From contig NZ_CP022222.1 of assembly GCF_009930815.1 (NCBI RefSeq), forward strand, positions 3,700,501-3,764,500: a stretch of DNA of 64,000 bases. The letters are read 5' to 3'. Origin of the DNA: Bradyrhizobium sp. CCBAU 051011 (GTDB lineage Bacteria > Pseudomonadota > Alphaproteobacteria > Rhizobiales > Xanthobacteraceae). Under the pieces are notes generated by a model that searched no databases, was not told the origin of the DNA, and worked only from the letters and a program-made list of their open reading frames with translations. Both the position numbers and the translations under genes were made by a program. Positions 23,965 through 32,199 of this stretch are shown here, piece after piece (position 1 is the first letter of the stretch; the number at the start of each line of letters is the position of its first letter).

Positions 23965-24807
23965 ATGAGCGCCTTCGCCATCCGAACCATGCAGCCTGAC
24001 GAAATCTCCCTCGCCATAGACTGGGCCGCAGCCGAGGGCTGGAATCCGGGGCTCGCCGACGATGCCTGCTTTGCGTCCGTCGATCCCGAAGGATTCTTCA
24101 TCGGCGAACTCGACGGCGCGCCTGTCGCGACCGTTTCCTGCGTCAATTACGATGCGCGCTTTGCCTTTCTCGGCTTTTACATCGTGCGCGCGGATCTGCG
24201 CGGCAACGGCTACGGGATGCGGATATGGAATGCGGCGATCGCGCATGCCGGCGCGCGCGTGATCGGGCTGGACGGCGTGGTGGCGCAGCAGAACAATTAC
24301 AAAAAATCCGGCTTTCAGCTCGCTTACGCCAACATTCGCTATGGCGGCGTGGTGACTGTGCCGGATACGTCGCGGGCCGGGGTGATTGCGCTGAGCGACG
24401 TTCCGATGGCGGCGATCGAGGCGGATGATGCGACGGTGTTTCCGGCGCCGCGGCCAGCGTTTTTGCGCGCCTGGATCGCCTCGCCCGGGCATGTCGGTTG
24501 TGCAGTGGTGCGCGATGGCGGGCTTAAGGGATGGGGTGTGATCCGTCCGTGCCGGAAGGGTTTTAAGATCGGGCCGCTGGTTGCCGACGATCGCGCGACG
24601 GCGGAGACGATACTGTCCGCCTTGCTTGCAAAAGTGAACGGCGGTGAGATTTTTCTGGATGTACCCGGCATCAACCGCGAGGCGGTCGCGCTGGCGGAAG
24701 GAATTGGGCTCGCGCCGGTGTTCGAGACGGCGCGGATGTACACGGGCGCGATTCCGCCGCTGCGGCTAGAGCGGGTGTTCGGCGTTACCAGCTTTGAATT
24801 GGGGTAA
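23965..24807 (+). CDS. GNAT acetyltransferase with C-terminal second domain
   Basis: The 280-residue protein has an N-terminal GNAT domain (1-135) with the acetyl-CoA loop VRADLRGNGYGMRIWNAAI and the conserved GLDGVVAQQNNYKKSGF. The second domain (about 140-280, including YTGAIPPLRLERVFGVTSFE) is typical of the YitH/HolE-like two-domain acetyltransferases. It should acetylate an amine; the substrate is unknown. The longer frame to 23857 comes from the repeat, so ATG 23965 is used. Confidence 0.87.
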   Translation: MSAFAIRTMQPDEISLAIDWAAAEGWNPGLADDACFASVDPEGFFIGELDGAPVATVSCVNYDARFAFLGFYIVRADLRGNGYGMRIWNAAIAHAGARVIGLDGVVAQQNNYKKSGFQLAYANIRYGGVVTVPDTSRAGVIALSDVPMAAIEADDATVFPAPRPAFLRAWIASPGHVGCAVVRDGGLKGWGVIRPCRKGFKIGPLVADDRATAETILSALLAKVNGGEIFLDVPGINREAVALAEGIGLAPVFETARMYTGAIPPLRLERVFGVTSFELG

Positions 24808-24829
24808 GGAATGCAACCACCCGCGGATG

Positions 24830-25882
24830 CTAGGCGCCCCGCCGCGACGCCGAAAAGATCTCCCAGCTCACCATGAAGATCGCCGCGATCAGCGGGCCGA
24901 TGACAAAACCGTTGAGGCCGAAGACTTCGATGCCGCCGAGCGTCGAGATCAGCACCACGTAGTCCGGCAGCTTGGTGTCCTTGCCGACCAGGAACGGGCG
25001 CAGCACATTGTCGACGAGGCCGATAACGAGTACGCCATAGGCGATCAGGCCGAGGCCCTGCCAGATCGCGCCGGTGGCGAGGAAGTAGATGGCGACGGGG
25101 ACCCAGACCAGGCCGGCGCCGACGGCCGGCACCAGCGACAAGAACGCCATCAGCACGGCCCACAACAGCGCGGCGTGAACGCCGAGAAACCAGAACGCCA
25201 GCCCGCCGAGCGCGCCTTGCGCCATCGCGACCAGAATGCCGCCCTTGACGGTGGCGCGGACGACGTCGGCAAAGCGGCTGAACAATGCGGCCTTGTGGTC
25301 GGCGCCGAGCGGAACGGCTTCCTTGATCCGTTCCGCCAGCGCCTTGCCGTCCCGCGTCAGGAAGAACAGCAGGTACAGCATGATGCCGAGGCCGATCATG
25401 AACTCGAACGTGTTCACGCCGATGCTGAGCGCTTGCGGCGCCAGGATCTGGCCGCCCTTCATCAGGCCGGACGACAAGGTCTCGCGAAGCCCCGAGAGGT
25501 TGGTCAGGTTGAACCGCTCCAGAAAGCCCACCGCCCAGGCCGGCAGCGCATCGAAGATGCGCTGGATGTAGCTCGCAAGATCATATTCACCGGACTGGAT
25601 TTTGCCGAACAGGGAGGTTGCTTCCTGGACCAGCGAGGTCGCGACGATGGCGAGCGGCAGGATCACGATGGCGATGGTGAGCAGGACCGTCACCACCGCC
25701 GCGAGGTTCGGCCGGCCGGGCATCGAGCGCAGCAGCGCGCGGTTGACCGGCGCAAAGATGACGGCGACGATGATCGCCCAGAGGATGGCGCCGTAGAACG
25801 GCTGCAGAACCCAGGCAAAGGCGAGGGTGACGGCAAGCAGCAGCAGCCGGAAAACCTGGTCGTCAATTCGTCGCACGGGCAT
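24830..25882 (-). CDS. AI-2E/PerM-family transporter
   Basis: The 350-residue membrane protein has seven to eight hydrophobic segments in the AI-2E family layout: a hydrophobic pair at 10-35, a third near 60-85, a soluble helical region (about 90-150), and then the conserved C-terminal half with FWFLGVHAALLWAVLMAFLS, VPAVGAGLVWVP and the family signature LVDNVLRPFLVGKDTKLPDY. Members export small molecules or act as Na+/H+ antiporters, so the name does not fix a substrate. It is monocistronic. Confidence 0.9.
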   Translation of the reverse strand: MPVRRIDDQVFRLLLLAVTLAFAWVLQPFYGAILWAIIVAVIFAPVNRALLRSMPGRPNLAAVVTVLLTIAIVILPLAIVATSLVQEATSLFGKIQSGEYDLASYIQRIFDALPAWAVGFLERFNLTNLSGLRETLSSGLMKGGQILAPQALSIGVNTFEFMIGLGIMLYLLFFLTRDGKALAERIKEAVPLGADHKAALFSRFADVVRATVKGGILVAMAQGALGGLAFWFLGVHAALLWAVLMAFLSLVPAVGAGLVWVPVAIYFLATGAIWQGLGLIAYGVLVIGLVDNVLRPFLVGKDTKLPDYVVLISTLGGIEVFGLNGFVIGPLIAAIFMVSWEIFSASRRGA

Positions 25883-25927
25883 CTCGTTCGTTGGTTTCTC
25901 GGCTGCGCCGTCGTTCGGGCAAGCGGC

Positions 25928-25961
25928 GGATGGGTTTCGCTTGCGCTCTACCCATCCTACG
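25928..25961. repeat. GATGGGT repeat, short copy
   Basis: GGATGGGTTTCGCTTGCGC then TCTACCCATCCTACGG is a compact member of the family at 17128-17210, lying between the permease start and the CusF-like gene end. Confidence 0.8.
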
Positions 25962-25988
25962 GAGTTGCGTCGCGATGTCGAGGAGCGC

Positions 25989-26300
25989 TCACTTGCTCTT
26001 CTGGATCTTGGTGACCGTATAGGCCGAGCCGGCTTGCTCCGCCTCGAACTCCACCTTGTCGCCGACCTGCACCTCTTTCAGTATCGCGGGGTCCTTGACG
26101 CGGAAAGCCATGGTCATGCCCATGTCCATGCCGAGGCTCTTGATCGGGCCGTGCTTGAGCGTGATCTTGCCGGCGGCCTCGTCGATCTTCCTGACTTCGC
26201 CCTGGACAGCTTCGGCCTGCGCGTAGGCTGCGGGCGGCAACGAGAGCGCAGCGAATATGGCGACGGCCAAAGTCTGCATCGTCTTCTTCATCATCATCAT
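25989..26300 (-). CDS. CusF-like periplasmic copper-binding protein
   Basis: The 103-residue protein has a signal peptide (MKKTMQTLAVAIFAALSLPP) and a small OB-fold domain with KITLKHGPIKSLGMDMGMTM. The His and two Met residues there are the Cu(I)/Ag(I) ligands of CusF-type chaperones, followed by FRVKDPAILKEVQVGDKVEF. The start has four consecutive ATG codons, 26300 to 26291, and any could be used. It is the last gene of a copper set with a cupredoxin and a His-rich protein, so it probably hands copper to or from an exporter encoded elsewhere. Confidence 0.88.
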   Translation of the reverse strand: MMMMKKTMQTLAVAIFAALSLPPAAYAQAEAVQGEVRKIDEAAGKITLKHGPIKSLGMDMGMTMAFRVKDPAILKEVQVGDKVEFEAEQAGSAYTVTKIQKSK

Positions 26301-26320
26301 CTCTCTGGGCTCGTTTTCAC

Positions 26321-26782
26321 TCACTTCACCGTCACCTTGCCGATCATGCCACTCTCGCGGTGGCCGGGGATCAGGCACGAATATTCGAACGTGCCTGATT
26401 TGGTGAACTTCCAGACGATCTCGGCCGACTTGTTCGGCTTGAGCCGCACGGCGTTCGGATCGTCGTGCTCCATATGCGGATGCTTCTTCATGTCGTCAGC
26501 GTGGTTGAGGTTTTCTTCCGTGGTGGCGAGCAAAAATTCGTGGTCGTCCTCGCCGACGTTGCGGATCACGAAGCGAATCTGCTCGCCACGCTCCACCTCG
26601 ATACTTGGCGGCGTGTAGGCCATCTCGCTCATTTTGACCTCGATGGTGCGCGAGGTTCTTTTGGGATCGCCGGGCTCGCCTGCCGAATAGGTTTTGTGGG
26701 TGTGCTTGTCGTGGCTGAACGCCAGTAGCGGCCATGCCGAAAGGCCGATCAGCACGAGGCCGACCATTGTGATATTCTTCAT
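26321..26782 (-). CDS. periplasmic cupredoxin-domain copper protein
   Basis: The 153-residue protein has a signal peptide (about 1-22), a His-rich mature start (SHDKHTHKTYS) and a plastocyanin-like domain. The domain has the type 1 copper ligands His in EDDHEF and Cys, His and Met in SCLIPGHRESGM. Additional His and Met residues (HADDMKKHPHMEHDD) could bind extra copper, as in CopI-type proteins. It is followed 20 bases later by the CusF-like gene. It probably takes part in copper tolerance in the periplasm. Confidence 0.88.
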   Translation of the reverse strand: MKNITMVGLVLIGLSAWPLLAFSHDKHTHKTYSAGEPGDPKRTSRTIEVKMSEMAYTPPSIEVERGEQIRFVIRNVGEDDHEFLLATTEENLNHADDMKKHPHMEHDDPNAVRLKPNKSAEIVWKFTKSGTFEYSCLIPGHRESGMIGKVTVK

Positions 26783-26921
26783 CTCTGTTTCTTTCCTCTT
26801 CGTTCCTCAGCGAAGCGCCGCCGCGATGTGCGGCCCGCCAGGCTGAATCCATGATCTCGCGATGCGCCGCGGGCATGCGCGCGCTTCAATCGCGCGGCGG
26901 CCCACCTCGTTACGTCAGAGA

Positions 26922-27374
26922 TCAGGCGATGGGAGGACGGTAGAGTAGAGGGGGCGCCTTGCCTGGCAGGCGCTGGAAACTCTCGGAGACGCAGGTCGAC
27001 ATCGGCTGCGAGGGTTTTGCGATGGCGGGCAGATCGGCCGCGATCGCGGAGACGCAGAGCATGGCACAGCACGGGCTCATGGCGCCCTTGCCGTCATGCT
27101 CATGTTTGGCCGGTTCGGGCATGGCGTGACCGGCATCGGCGTGTTGCATCGCATGCTGATCCGCCTGCATCTCATGATGCTGATACGCGGCGGCATGCTC
27201 CGGCTCAACACCCTCATGCCCGTGGACGGCCCCCGTCCCGGACTGGTGCATGAGGCACGACGCGGCGTCGCCGAGGGCCAGCGATGCGCCTGGCGCGAGC
27301 ACGCAAAACAGGTAGAGCAGGGCGGCAAACCACCCCGCTTTGGCGCGCATCGGCCTCGTCAAGCGAACGAACAT
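26922..27374 (-). CDS. His/Met-rich exported protein of the copper set
   Basis: The 150-residue protein has an N-terminal hydrophobic signal (FAALLYLFCVLAPGASLAL). A His- and Met-dense middle follows (HEGVEPEHAAAYQHHEMQAD, then QHAMQHADAGHAM), with Cys pairs in SPCCAMLC. This composition fits metal buffering in the periplasm. No named family is assigned. It is 139 bases upstream of the cupredoxin gene on the same strand and is probably co-regulated. Confidence 0.7.
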   Translation of the reverse strand: MFVRLTRPMRAKAGWFAALLYLFCVLAPGASLALGDAASCLMHQSGTGAVHGHEGVEPEHAAAYQHHEMQADQHAMQHADAGHAMPEPAKHEHDGKGAMSPCCAMLCVSAIAADLPAIAKPSQPMSTCVSESFQRLPGKAPPLLYRPPIA

Positions 27375-27504
27375 TTCGGTACCCTAATGCTGCTCGCCGG
27401 TTCAGCCAAGCCATTGGAGGGCTGCTGCCCCATCACATCTGCATGCCCAACATAGCGGCAATGTGGCTTGACGTTAGGCGAATTGCCTCCGAAGTTGCGT
27501 TGCC

Positions 27505-28740
27505 GTGGTAATTTCTTCTGAGATCTCCAGAGAGTCCGACCTGTTCGTTCCCGATTCGCGCCGGGCGTGGACCCGGCTTGCCGTTGCCGTCTTGATCGGC
27601 TCGCTCGGTAGCGTCGGCATGTGGTCGGTGGTGGTCGCGCTGCCGGTGGTGCAACTCGATTTCGGCGCGAGCCGCGGCACCGCTTCGCTCGCCTTTACGA
27701 TGATCATGCTCGGCTTCGGCTCCGGCGCGGTATTGACCGGCAAGATCACCGACCGTTACGGCATCGTCACCGCGATCGGGCTCGGTATCGGCATTTTGGG
27801 GCTCGGCTATATCGTCGCGGGCATGTCGACCTCGATCTGGCATTTCATTCTGGTGCATTTCGCGATCGGGCTGTCGTCGTCGGCCACTTTCGGCCCGCTG
27901 ATGGCGGAGGCTTCCCACTGGTTCGACCGCTACCGCGGGCTCGCGGTCGCCGTCGCTGCCAGCGGCAATTACATCGGCGGCGCGATCTGGCCGCCGCTGG
28001 TGAATCTCGGCATCGAGCAACTGGGCTGGCGCACCACCCACATCGCGCTCGGTATCTTCACCGCGGTGGCGATGACGCTGGCGCTGATCGGCCTTCGTAT
28101 GCTGATGGGGGCGGGCGGCCAGCGCGACCACGAGAACGCCGCCCCGCCGCGCATGGATCTGCGAATTTCCACCAATGCGCTGACGGCGATCCTGTCGCTC
28201 GCCGCGATTGCCTGCTGCGTCGCGATGTCGATGCCGCAGGTGCATATCGTCGCCTATTGCAGCGATCTCGGTTATGGCGTGGCGCGCGGTGCCGAGATGC
28301 TGTCGCTGATGCTCGGCTTCGGCATCATCAGCCGGATCGGAAGCGGATTTCTTGCCGACAAGATCGGCGGCATCCGCACGCTGCTGATCGGCTCGGTGGC
28401 GCAGGGCACGGCGCTGTTGTTCTATCTGTTCTTCGACGGCCTGACCTCGCTCTATGTCATTTCCGCGATGTTCGGCCTGTTCCAGGGCGGCATCGTGCCG
28501 AGCTACGCCATCATCGTGCGCGAGGCGATGCCGGCCTCGGAAGCCGCGACACGGGTGGGCATCGTGATCTTCGCCTCCGTGTTCGGCATGTCGTTCGGCG
28601 GCTGGGTCTCGGGCGCGATCTTCGACGCGACAGGCTCCTACATGGCGGCGTTCGCCAACGGGCTGGCGTGGAATGCGCTCAACATTGCGATCATGCTGCT
28701 GCTGTTGCTGCGCGCGCGTCAGCGGCTGGCGATGGCTTGA
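27505..28740 (+). CDS. MFS transporter, monocarboxylate/oxalate type
   Basis: The 411-residue protein has twelve hydrophobic segments and the major facilitator loop GKITDRYGIVTAIGLGIGIL between helices 2 and 3. It also has FGPLMAEASHWFDRYRGLAV and GVARGAEMLSLMLGFGIISR, as in OxlT-like carboxylate carriers. It should import a small organic acid by proton symport, which is inferred from family resemblance. The GTG at 27505 is taken as start, though it has no ideal ribosome site. It is preceded by the divergent copper set. Confidence 0.85.
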   Translation: MVISSEISRESDLFVPDSRRAWTRLAVAVLIGSLGSVGMWSVVVALPVVQLDFGASRGTASLAFTMIMLGFGSGAVLTGKITDRYGIVTAIGLGIGILGLGYIVAGMSTSIWHFILVHFAIGLSSSATFGPLMAEASHWFDRYRGLAVAVAASGNYIGGAIWPPLVNLGIEQLGWRTTHIALGIFTAVAMTLALIGLRMLMGAGGQRDHENAAPPRMDLRISTNALTAILSLAAIACCVAMSMPQVHIVAYCSDLGYGVARGAEMLSLMLGFGIISRIGSGFLADKIGGIRTLLIGSVAQGTALLFYLFFDGLTSLYVISAMFGLFQGGIVPSYAIIVREAMPASEAATRVGIVIFASVFGMSFGGWVSGAIFDATGSYMAAFANGLAWNALNIAIMLLLLLRARQRLAMA

Positions 28741-28776
28741 GGATCGATCCAGGAACTTTGGCGCGGCAGCGGCACC

Positions 28777-29187
28777 ATGGCGTTTGCGATCAAGGCCGAA
28801 ATCTCCGATCCGCGCGCGAAAGCGTTCTCGCTGATCGCGCAGAAGACGATGTATGGCGGCAAACAGATCGCCGAGGGCGACACGATATTCGTGTTTGCGA
28901 GCGAGAACGAGGGCGGGCAAGGCCTCATCGCGCGCGGCGTCGTCACCTCCGCCGAAGCGGTTGCGAAGAAGCGTGGCGTCGCGAGGCAAACGCCGCGTGT
29001 GAGCGTCGCCATCAAACGCACGGCGCTTGCGAAGCGGCCGCTGGGGCGGAGCGAACTCAGAGGCTTCACCGACTGGAATGACGGCCAACCCGAGAGCGAA
29101 CTCAATTTCAAATTCTATCGCCAGGCAACGAACAAGATCGTCGGCATCTCGGACCAGGCTGCGGATTTCCTCGGCGATTTCTTCTAG
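28777..29187 (+). CDS. hypothetical protein, possible PUA-like fold
   Basis: The 136-residue soluble protein contains KAFSLIAQKTMYGGKQIAEG followed by DTIFVFASENEGGQGLIARG, a strand-rich stretch reminiscent of PUA/ASCH-like domains. The later part has FTDWNDGQPESELNFKFYRQ. No catalytic residues are recognised. It follows the MFS gene by 36 bases and might be co-transcribed. The fold suggestion is by eye only. Confidence 0.65.
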   Translation: MAFAIKAEISDPRAKAFSLIAQKTMYGGKQIAEGDTIFVFASENEGGQGLIARGVVTSAEAVAKKRGVARQTPRVSVAIKRTALAKRPLGRSELRGFTDWNDGQPESELNFKFYRQATNKIVGISDQAADFLGDFF

Positions 29188-29203
29188 CCGACGCTGCGGG
29201 AGA

Positions 29204-29608
29204 CTAGACCGCCTGTCCCGCCTTCAGCAGCGAACATCCCGTGATCTTCAGGCTGCCGTCGCTCTGCTGCTCCAGCGTGTACATCGCCTCCCAGGCTTCG
29301 CCATTGTCGTCGACGATGTGGACGCGCTGGGCGATGCGGCCGCCGGCTGAGCGCGCTTCGCCGAATTCAAAGCTCTTGTGGCGATAGACCGGCGCGTAGC
29401 CCTGGCGGACCATCTGCATGAAGATATCGGCCTGCGGAAAGAGCTGCTTGATCTCGGGCGCGGCATGGGAATAGGCCGCTGCGGCATCGTCGCTGGCGAA
29501 TGCCTGCTCCTGGGCGCGGATCACGTTTTGCGCGGCGGCGACGTCGTCGGCCCTGGCGGGGGCGAGGAAGGCTAGCAGGCAGGCAAGAAGCAGGACGACA
29601 GCTCGCAT
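29204..29608 (-). CDS. DUF4864 exported protein
   Basis: The 134-residue protein has a signal peptide (MRAVVLLLACLLAFLAPARA) and a cystatin/NTF2-like mature domain starting NVIRAQEQAFASDDAAAAYS, followed by the conserved IKQLFPQADIFMQMVRQGY and a tail with ITGCSLLKA. These are features of DUF4864. It is periplasmic and of unknown function. ATG 29608 gives a clean signal peptide; the open frame upstream to 29695 is not used. Confidence 0.85.
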   Translation of the reverse strand: MRAVVLLLACLLAFLAPARADDVAAAQNVIRAQEQAFASDDAAAAYSHAAPEIKQLFPQADIFMQMVRQGYAPVYRHKSFEFGEARSAGGRIAQRVHIVDDNGEAWEAMYTLEQQSDGSLKITGCSLLKAGQAV

Positions 29609-29855
29609 GAGGGGGCTCCCGATGGTTCGCGATGAACCGGCAGTGCGCTGAACCAGTCTATCACGGCGCGGCGGAAGTGAGGATACCGCATGCATCGTGG
29701 GCCCAGACCGCCGATTTAATCGAGGTACGCAGCCAGGCCGATCCGGGTTCGGATACCGCGCTACGTCGCGACAGATAATGCGATTGAGCGAAAATCATGC
29801 GGGGACACCAGGAACAAGCCGATGGGACCACCGTTTCTCTCCGGGAGGACGACCG

Positions 29856-30134
29856 ATGACGCTCGCGCGCGGCAGTATCCGCGGTTATGAAATAGACCGG
29901 ATGGTGCTGCTATTCTCCATGATGGACGGGCCGAAGGAAATACCCTGTGCCGTCAGCGCTTCGGCGATGGACGATCTGGAACATGTGCCGCGGACGGCGC
30001 CGGAGCGGCGCGAGGAGCAATTCCTTCGATTGCGCGACCGGATCGAGCAATGCGCGTCGCGCAAGTTTGACGCCCGGGAGTTCGAGGGGACGCCGCCCGG
30101 CATCATCGTGCGGAGTATCGATTTTCGCCGTTAG
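29856..30134 (+). CDS. DUF1488-like small protein
   Basis: ATG 29856 follows GGGAGGACGACC. The 92-residue protein reads MTLARGSIRGYEIDRMVLLF, then MMDGPKEIPCAVSASAMDDL and ends FEGTPPGIIVRSIDFRR. The pattern of an N-terminal beta-rich part with a conserved Cys and SAMDDLE matches DUF1488-type proteins. A deletion-damaged paralogue is at 15281-15476. The function is unknown. Confidence 0.75.
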   Translation: MTLARGSIRGYEIDRMVLLFSMMDGPKEIPCAVSASAMDDLEHVPRTAPERREEQFLRLRDRIEQCASRKFDAREFEGTPPGIIVRSIDFRR

Positions 30135-30187
30135 CTCTGTTGCAGGGCCTGTTCCAGGCGACGGCTGCCGCCGCTATGGCAGGCCGC

Positions 30188-30619
30188 CTAGTGCGAGTGC
30201 AGGTCGAGAAATGGCGTGTCGTTGGCGCTGACATAGAAGATGACGACCTTGGTCGGCTCGGTGGCGCTGCGGTTATAACCGGTCATCGGCACCTTGGGCG
30301 GCTCGACCAACGCTTCGCCGGCCTTGACCGTGAGCGGCGGGCGGCCGTCGAGCTCGAGGGTAAAGGTGCCTTCCAGCACATAGACCGTCACCGGAAAACG
30401 GTGGGTGTGATAGACGGTCTTGTCGCCCGGCTTGAACGTTGCCGTCATGACCCGCACGGTTTGCCTGTCGTCTTTGGGTAACCCCTCGACGACCTGCTGC
30501 AGCACCATATTGGGCTTGGCGAGATTGGGTGCTGCCGCGCCGTGCTGCTGCGCCAATGCAAGATTGCTGACGCCGAGGCCGGCGAGCAGGGCGATGCCCG
30601 GGACGAGATGGCTGCGCAT
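30188..30619 (-). CDS. exported cupin-domain protein
   Basis: The 143-residue protein has a signal peptide (MRSHLVPGIALLAGLGVSNL, cleavage near ALAQQ) and a single cupin barrel. Its first motif is VYHTHRFPVTVYVLEGTFTL with the metal-binding His pair, and its second is around GYNRSATEPTKVVIFYVSA. The ATG has AAGGAGCGATAC upstream. It is divergent from the LysR gene at 30740, which probably controls it. The reaction is unknown. Confidence 0.85.
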   Translation of the reverse strand: MRSHLVPGIALLAGLGVSNLALAQQHGAAAPNLAKPNMVLQQVVEGLPKDDRQTVRVMTATFKPGDKTVYHTHRFPVTVYVLEGTFTLELDGRPPLTVKAGEALVEPPKVPMTGYNRSATEPTKVVIFYVSANDTPFLDLHSH

Positions 30620-30739
30620 GTATCGCTCCTTTGTTGGCCAATCACGGCGCGGTTTCGATGCAGAAGCTTAGGGCGGCATGGCCGTGCCGCGGGAGCCGCA
30701 AGATTGCTAGGGCCCGCCCCAAAAGTGCATAATGGGTGC

Positions 30740-31630
30740 ATGTTCGACTGGAACGATTTGAAGTACTTTCTCGCCGTCGCGCGCCATGGCAGCACGATTG
30801 CCGCCGGCAAGGCGCTCGGCACCAGCCAGTCGACCGTGCACCGCCGGCTCGAAGAGCTCGAACGCCGGATCGGGCAGGCGCTGGTGACGCGGCAGGTGAG
30901 CGGCTACCGGCTCACCGAATACGGCACCACGCTGTTGCCTTTTGCCGAACGCATCGAGGCTGCGGTCGCGGATTTCCAGCGGCGGGCAGCCGACGTCGAA
31001 CAGGACATGAAGGGCACGATCCGCGTCACCTGCCCGGAGCCGATCGTCATCCGCATGACACAGTCGGGCCTGATCGAGCGGTTTCATGCGCGCTATCCGC
31101 ATCTGCGCGTCGAATTCATCACCAGCGACCGCTATCTCGATCTCTCGAAGGGGGAGGTCGACATCGCTTTCCGCTCGGGCGACACCGACGACGAGCTGAT
31201 CGGCCGCAAGATCGCGGACTCGTTCTGGGGCGTCTATGCCAGCCGAGACTATGTCGAACGTCACGGCAAGCCCGATCGCGTCGAGGACTTGTCGCAGCAT
31301 TCTATCGTCGGCTTCGACGAGACGCTGGCTGGTCACCGCGCTGCAAAATGGCTGAAGGACGTAGCGCCCGACGCCAGGATGCCGGTGCGCAACAACAGCG
31401 TGCTTGGTCTCGTCTCCGCGGTGAAATCCGGCGCCGGAATAGGACCGCTGCCGACGGCGCTCGGCGACGCTGAGCCTGATCTGGTCCGCGTGCTCGGCCC
31501 GATTCCGGAATTGACGCGAAGCTGGCGGTTACTGACGCATCCCGATATCCGCCGCGTGCCGCGGATCGCGGCGTTTTTCGATTACATCATTGAGCAGCGT
31601 GACGCGCTGAAACCGACCCTTACCGGATAA
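30740..31630 (+). CDS. LysR-family transcriptional regulator
   Basis: The 296-residue protein has the LysR winged helix (residues 1-60: MFDWNDLKYFLAVARHGSTI, then GTSQSTVHRRLEELERRIGQ) and a periplasmic-binding-like effector domain (about 90-290). LysR proteins usually activate a divergent gene in response to a small molecule; the divergent neighbour here is the exported cupin gene. ATG 30740 matches the family start. The frame is open upstream only because of antisense coding. Confidence 0.9.
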   Translation: MFDWNDLKYFLAVARHGSTIAAGKALGTSQSTVHRRLEELERRIGQALVTRQVSGYRLTEYGTTLLPFAERIEAAVADFQRRAADVEQDMKGTIRVTCPEPIVIRMTQSGLIERFHARYPHLRVEFITSDRYLDLSKGEVDIAFRSGDTDDELIGRKIADSFWGVYASRDYVERHGKPDRVEDLSQHSIVGFDETLAGHRAAKWLKDVAPDARMPVRNNSVLGLVSAVKSGAGIGPLPTALGDAEPDLVRVLGPIPELTRSWRLLTHPDIRRVPRIAAFFDYIIEQRDALKPTLTG

Positions 31631-31783
31631 GAGAGGAGGAAACCGCCGCGGCGGCTGGCAGCGCTCGTCATCGCTTCGACGGAGGGAACGGTCGCGATGT
31701 GCCGCGCCGCGCGCAGCACCCAGCGGCTCGACGACGTCAGGCAGGAACTCGAACTGGTGCTGTCGAGCGCACTGGCGAAGTAG
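31631..31783 (+). pseudogene. orphan 3' part of a small gene (LAALVIASTEG type)
   Basis: In phase with and directly after the LysR stop, the frame encodes RRLAALVIASTEGTVAMCRA, then DDVRQELELVLSSALAK and a TAG. The same peptide occurs, frameshifted, at 35741-35870. There is no start codon or ribosome site of its own. It therefore seems to be the decayed tail of a small gene, with the 5' part lost where the LysR gene now ends. Confidence 0.6.
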
Positions 31784-31794
31784 GCCGATATGCT

Positions 31795-32052
31795 TCACCT
31801 TCGAGTGCCGATGTCAGACATCCAACGGAGCGGATCTGACGAGATTGAGCGGTTTGAGGCGACGTAGTCAATCTCGCCGCGCGTGATACCAATGTCCGCA
31901 AGCTCGCTGTCCGTCAGGCGACACAACTCGGTTCGCAGCTTCCCGCGTTTGCGCCACGCCTGAAATGCATTCCAATATGCTTCGAGAGGACTGTAGAACT
32001 GCCGCTTCGCTGTTGCCGGTCCCAGCTCGGTGGACCCCTGGATCGTGCTCAT
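31795..32052 (-). CDS. DUF1127 domain protein
   Basis: The 85-residue protein ends with a DUF1127 domain: AWRKRGKLRTELCRLTDSEL, then ADIGITRGEIDYVAS. DUF1127 proteins are short Arg-rich proteins, several of which bind RNA or tune phosphate and carbon metabolism in alphaproteobacteria. ATG 32052 is chosen, and ATG 32088 (MSDQEVQ) is also possible. It is divergent from the winged-helix regulator. Confidence 0.85.
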   Translation of the reverse strand: MSTIQGSTELGPATAKRQFYSPLEAYWNAFQAWRKRGKLRTELCRLTDSELADIGITRGEIDYVASNRSISSDPLRWMSDIGTRR

Positions 32053-32199
32053 GGCGGTGTGTCCTGTCTGGACTTCTTGATCAGACAAGGTTGCCGCAAG
32101 ATGCGCCGGCGCGCTTAACTGGTGGCTTACATTTCCCTTACCGGCAGCTTATTCTTCGTGCTCCAGGGCCTTGGAGGTGACCTCGGAAGGAATGGCAAT

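Noticed and set aside
27433..29088. 551-residue minus-strand frame opposite the MFS carrier
   Set aside because: It is Arg/His-rich, with no membrane helices, and antisense to a twelve-helix transporter.
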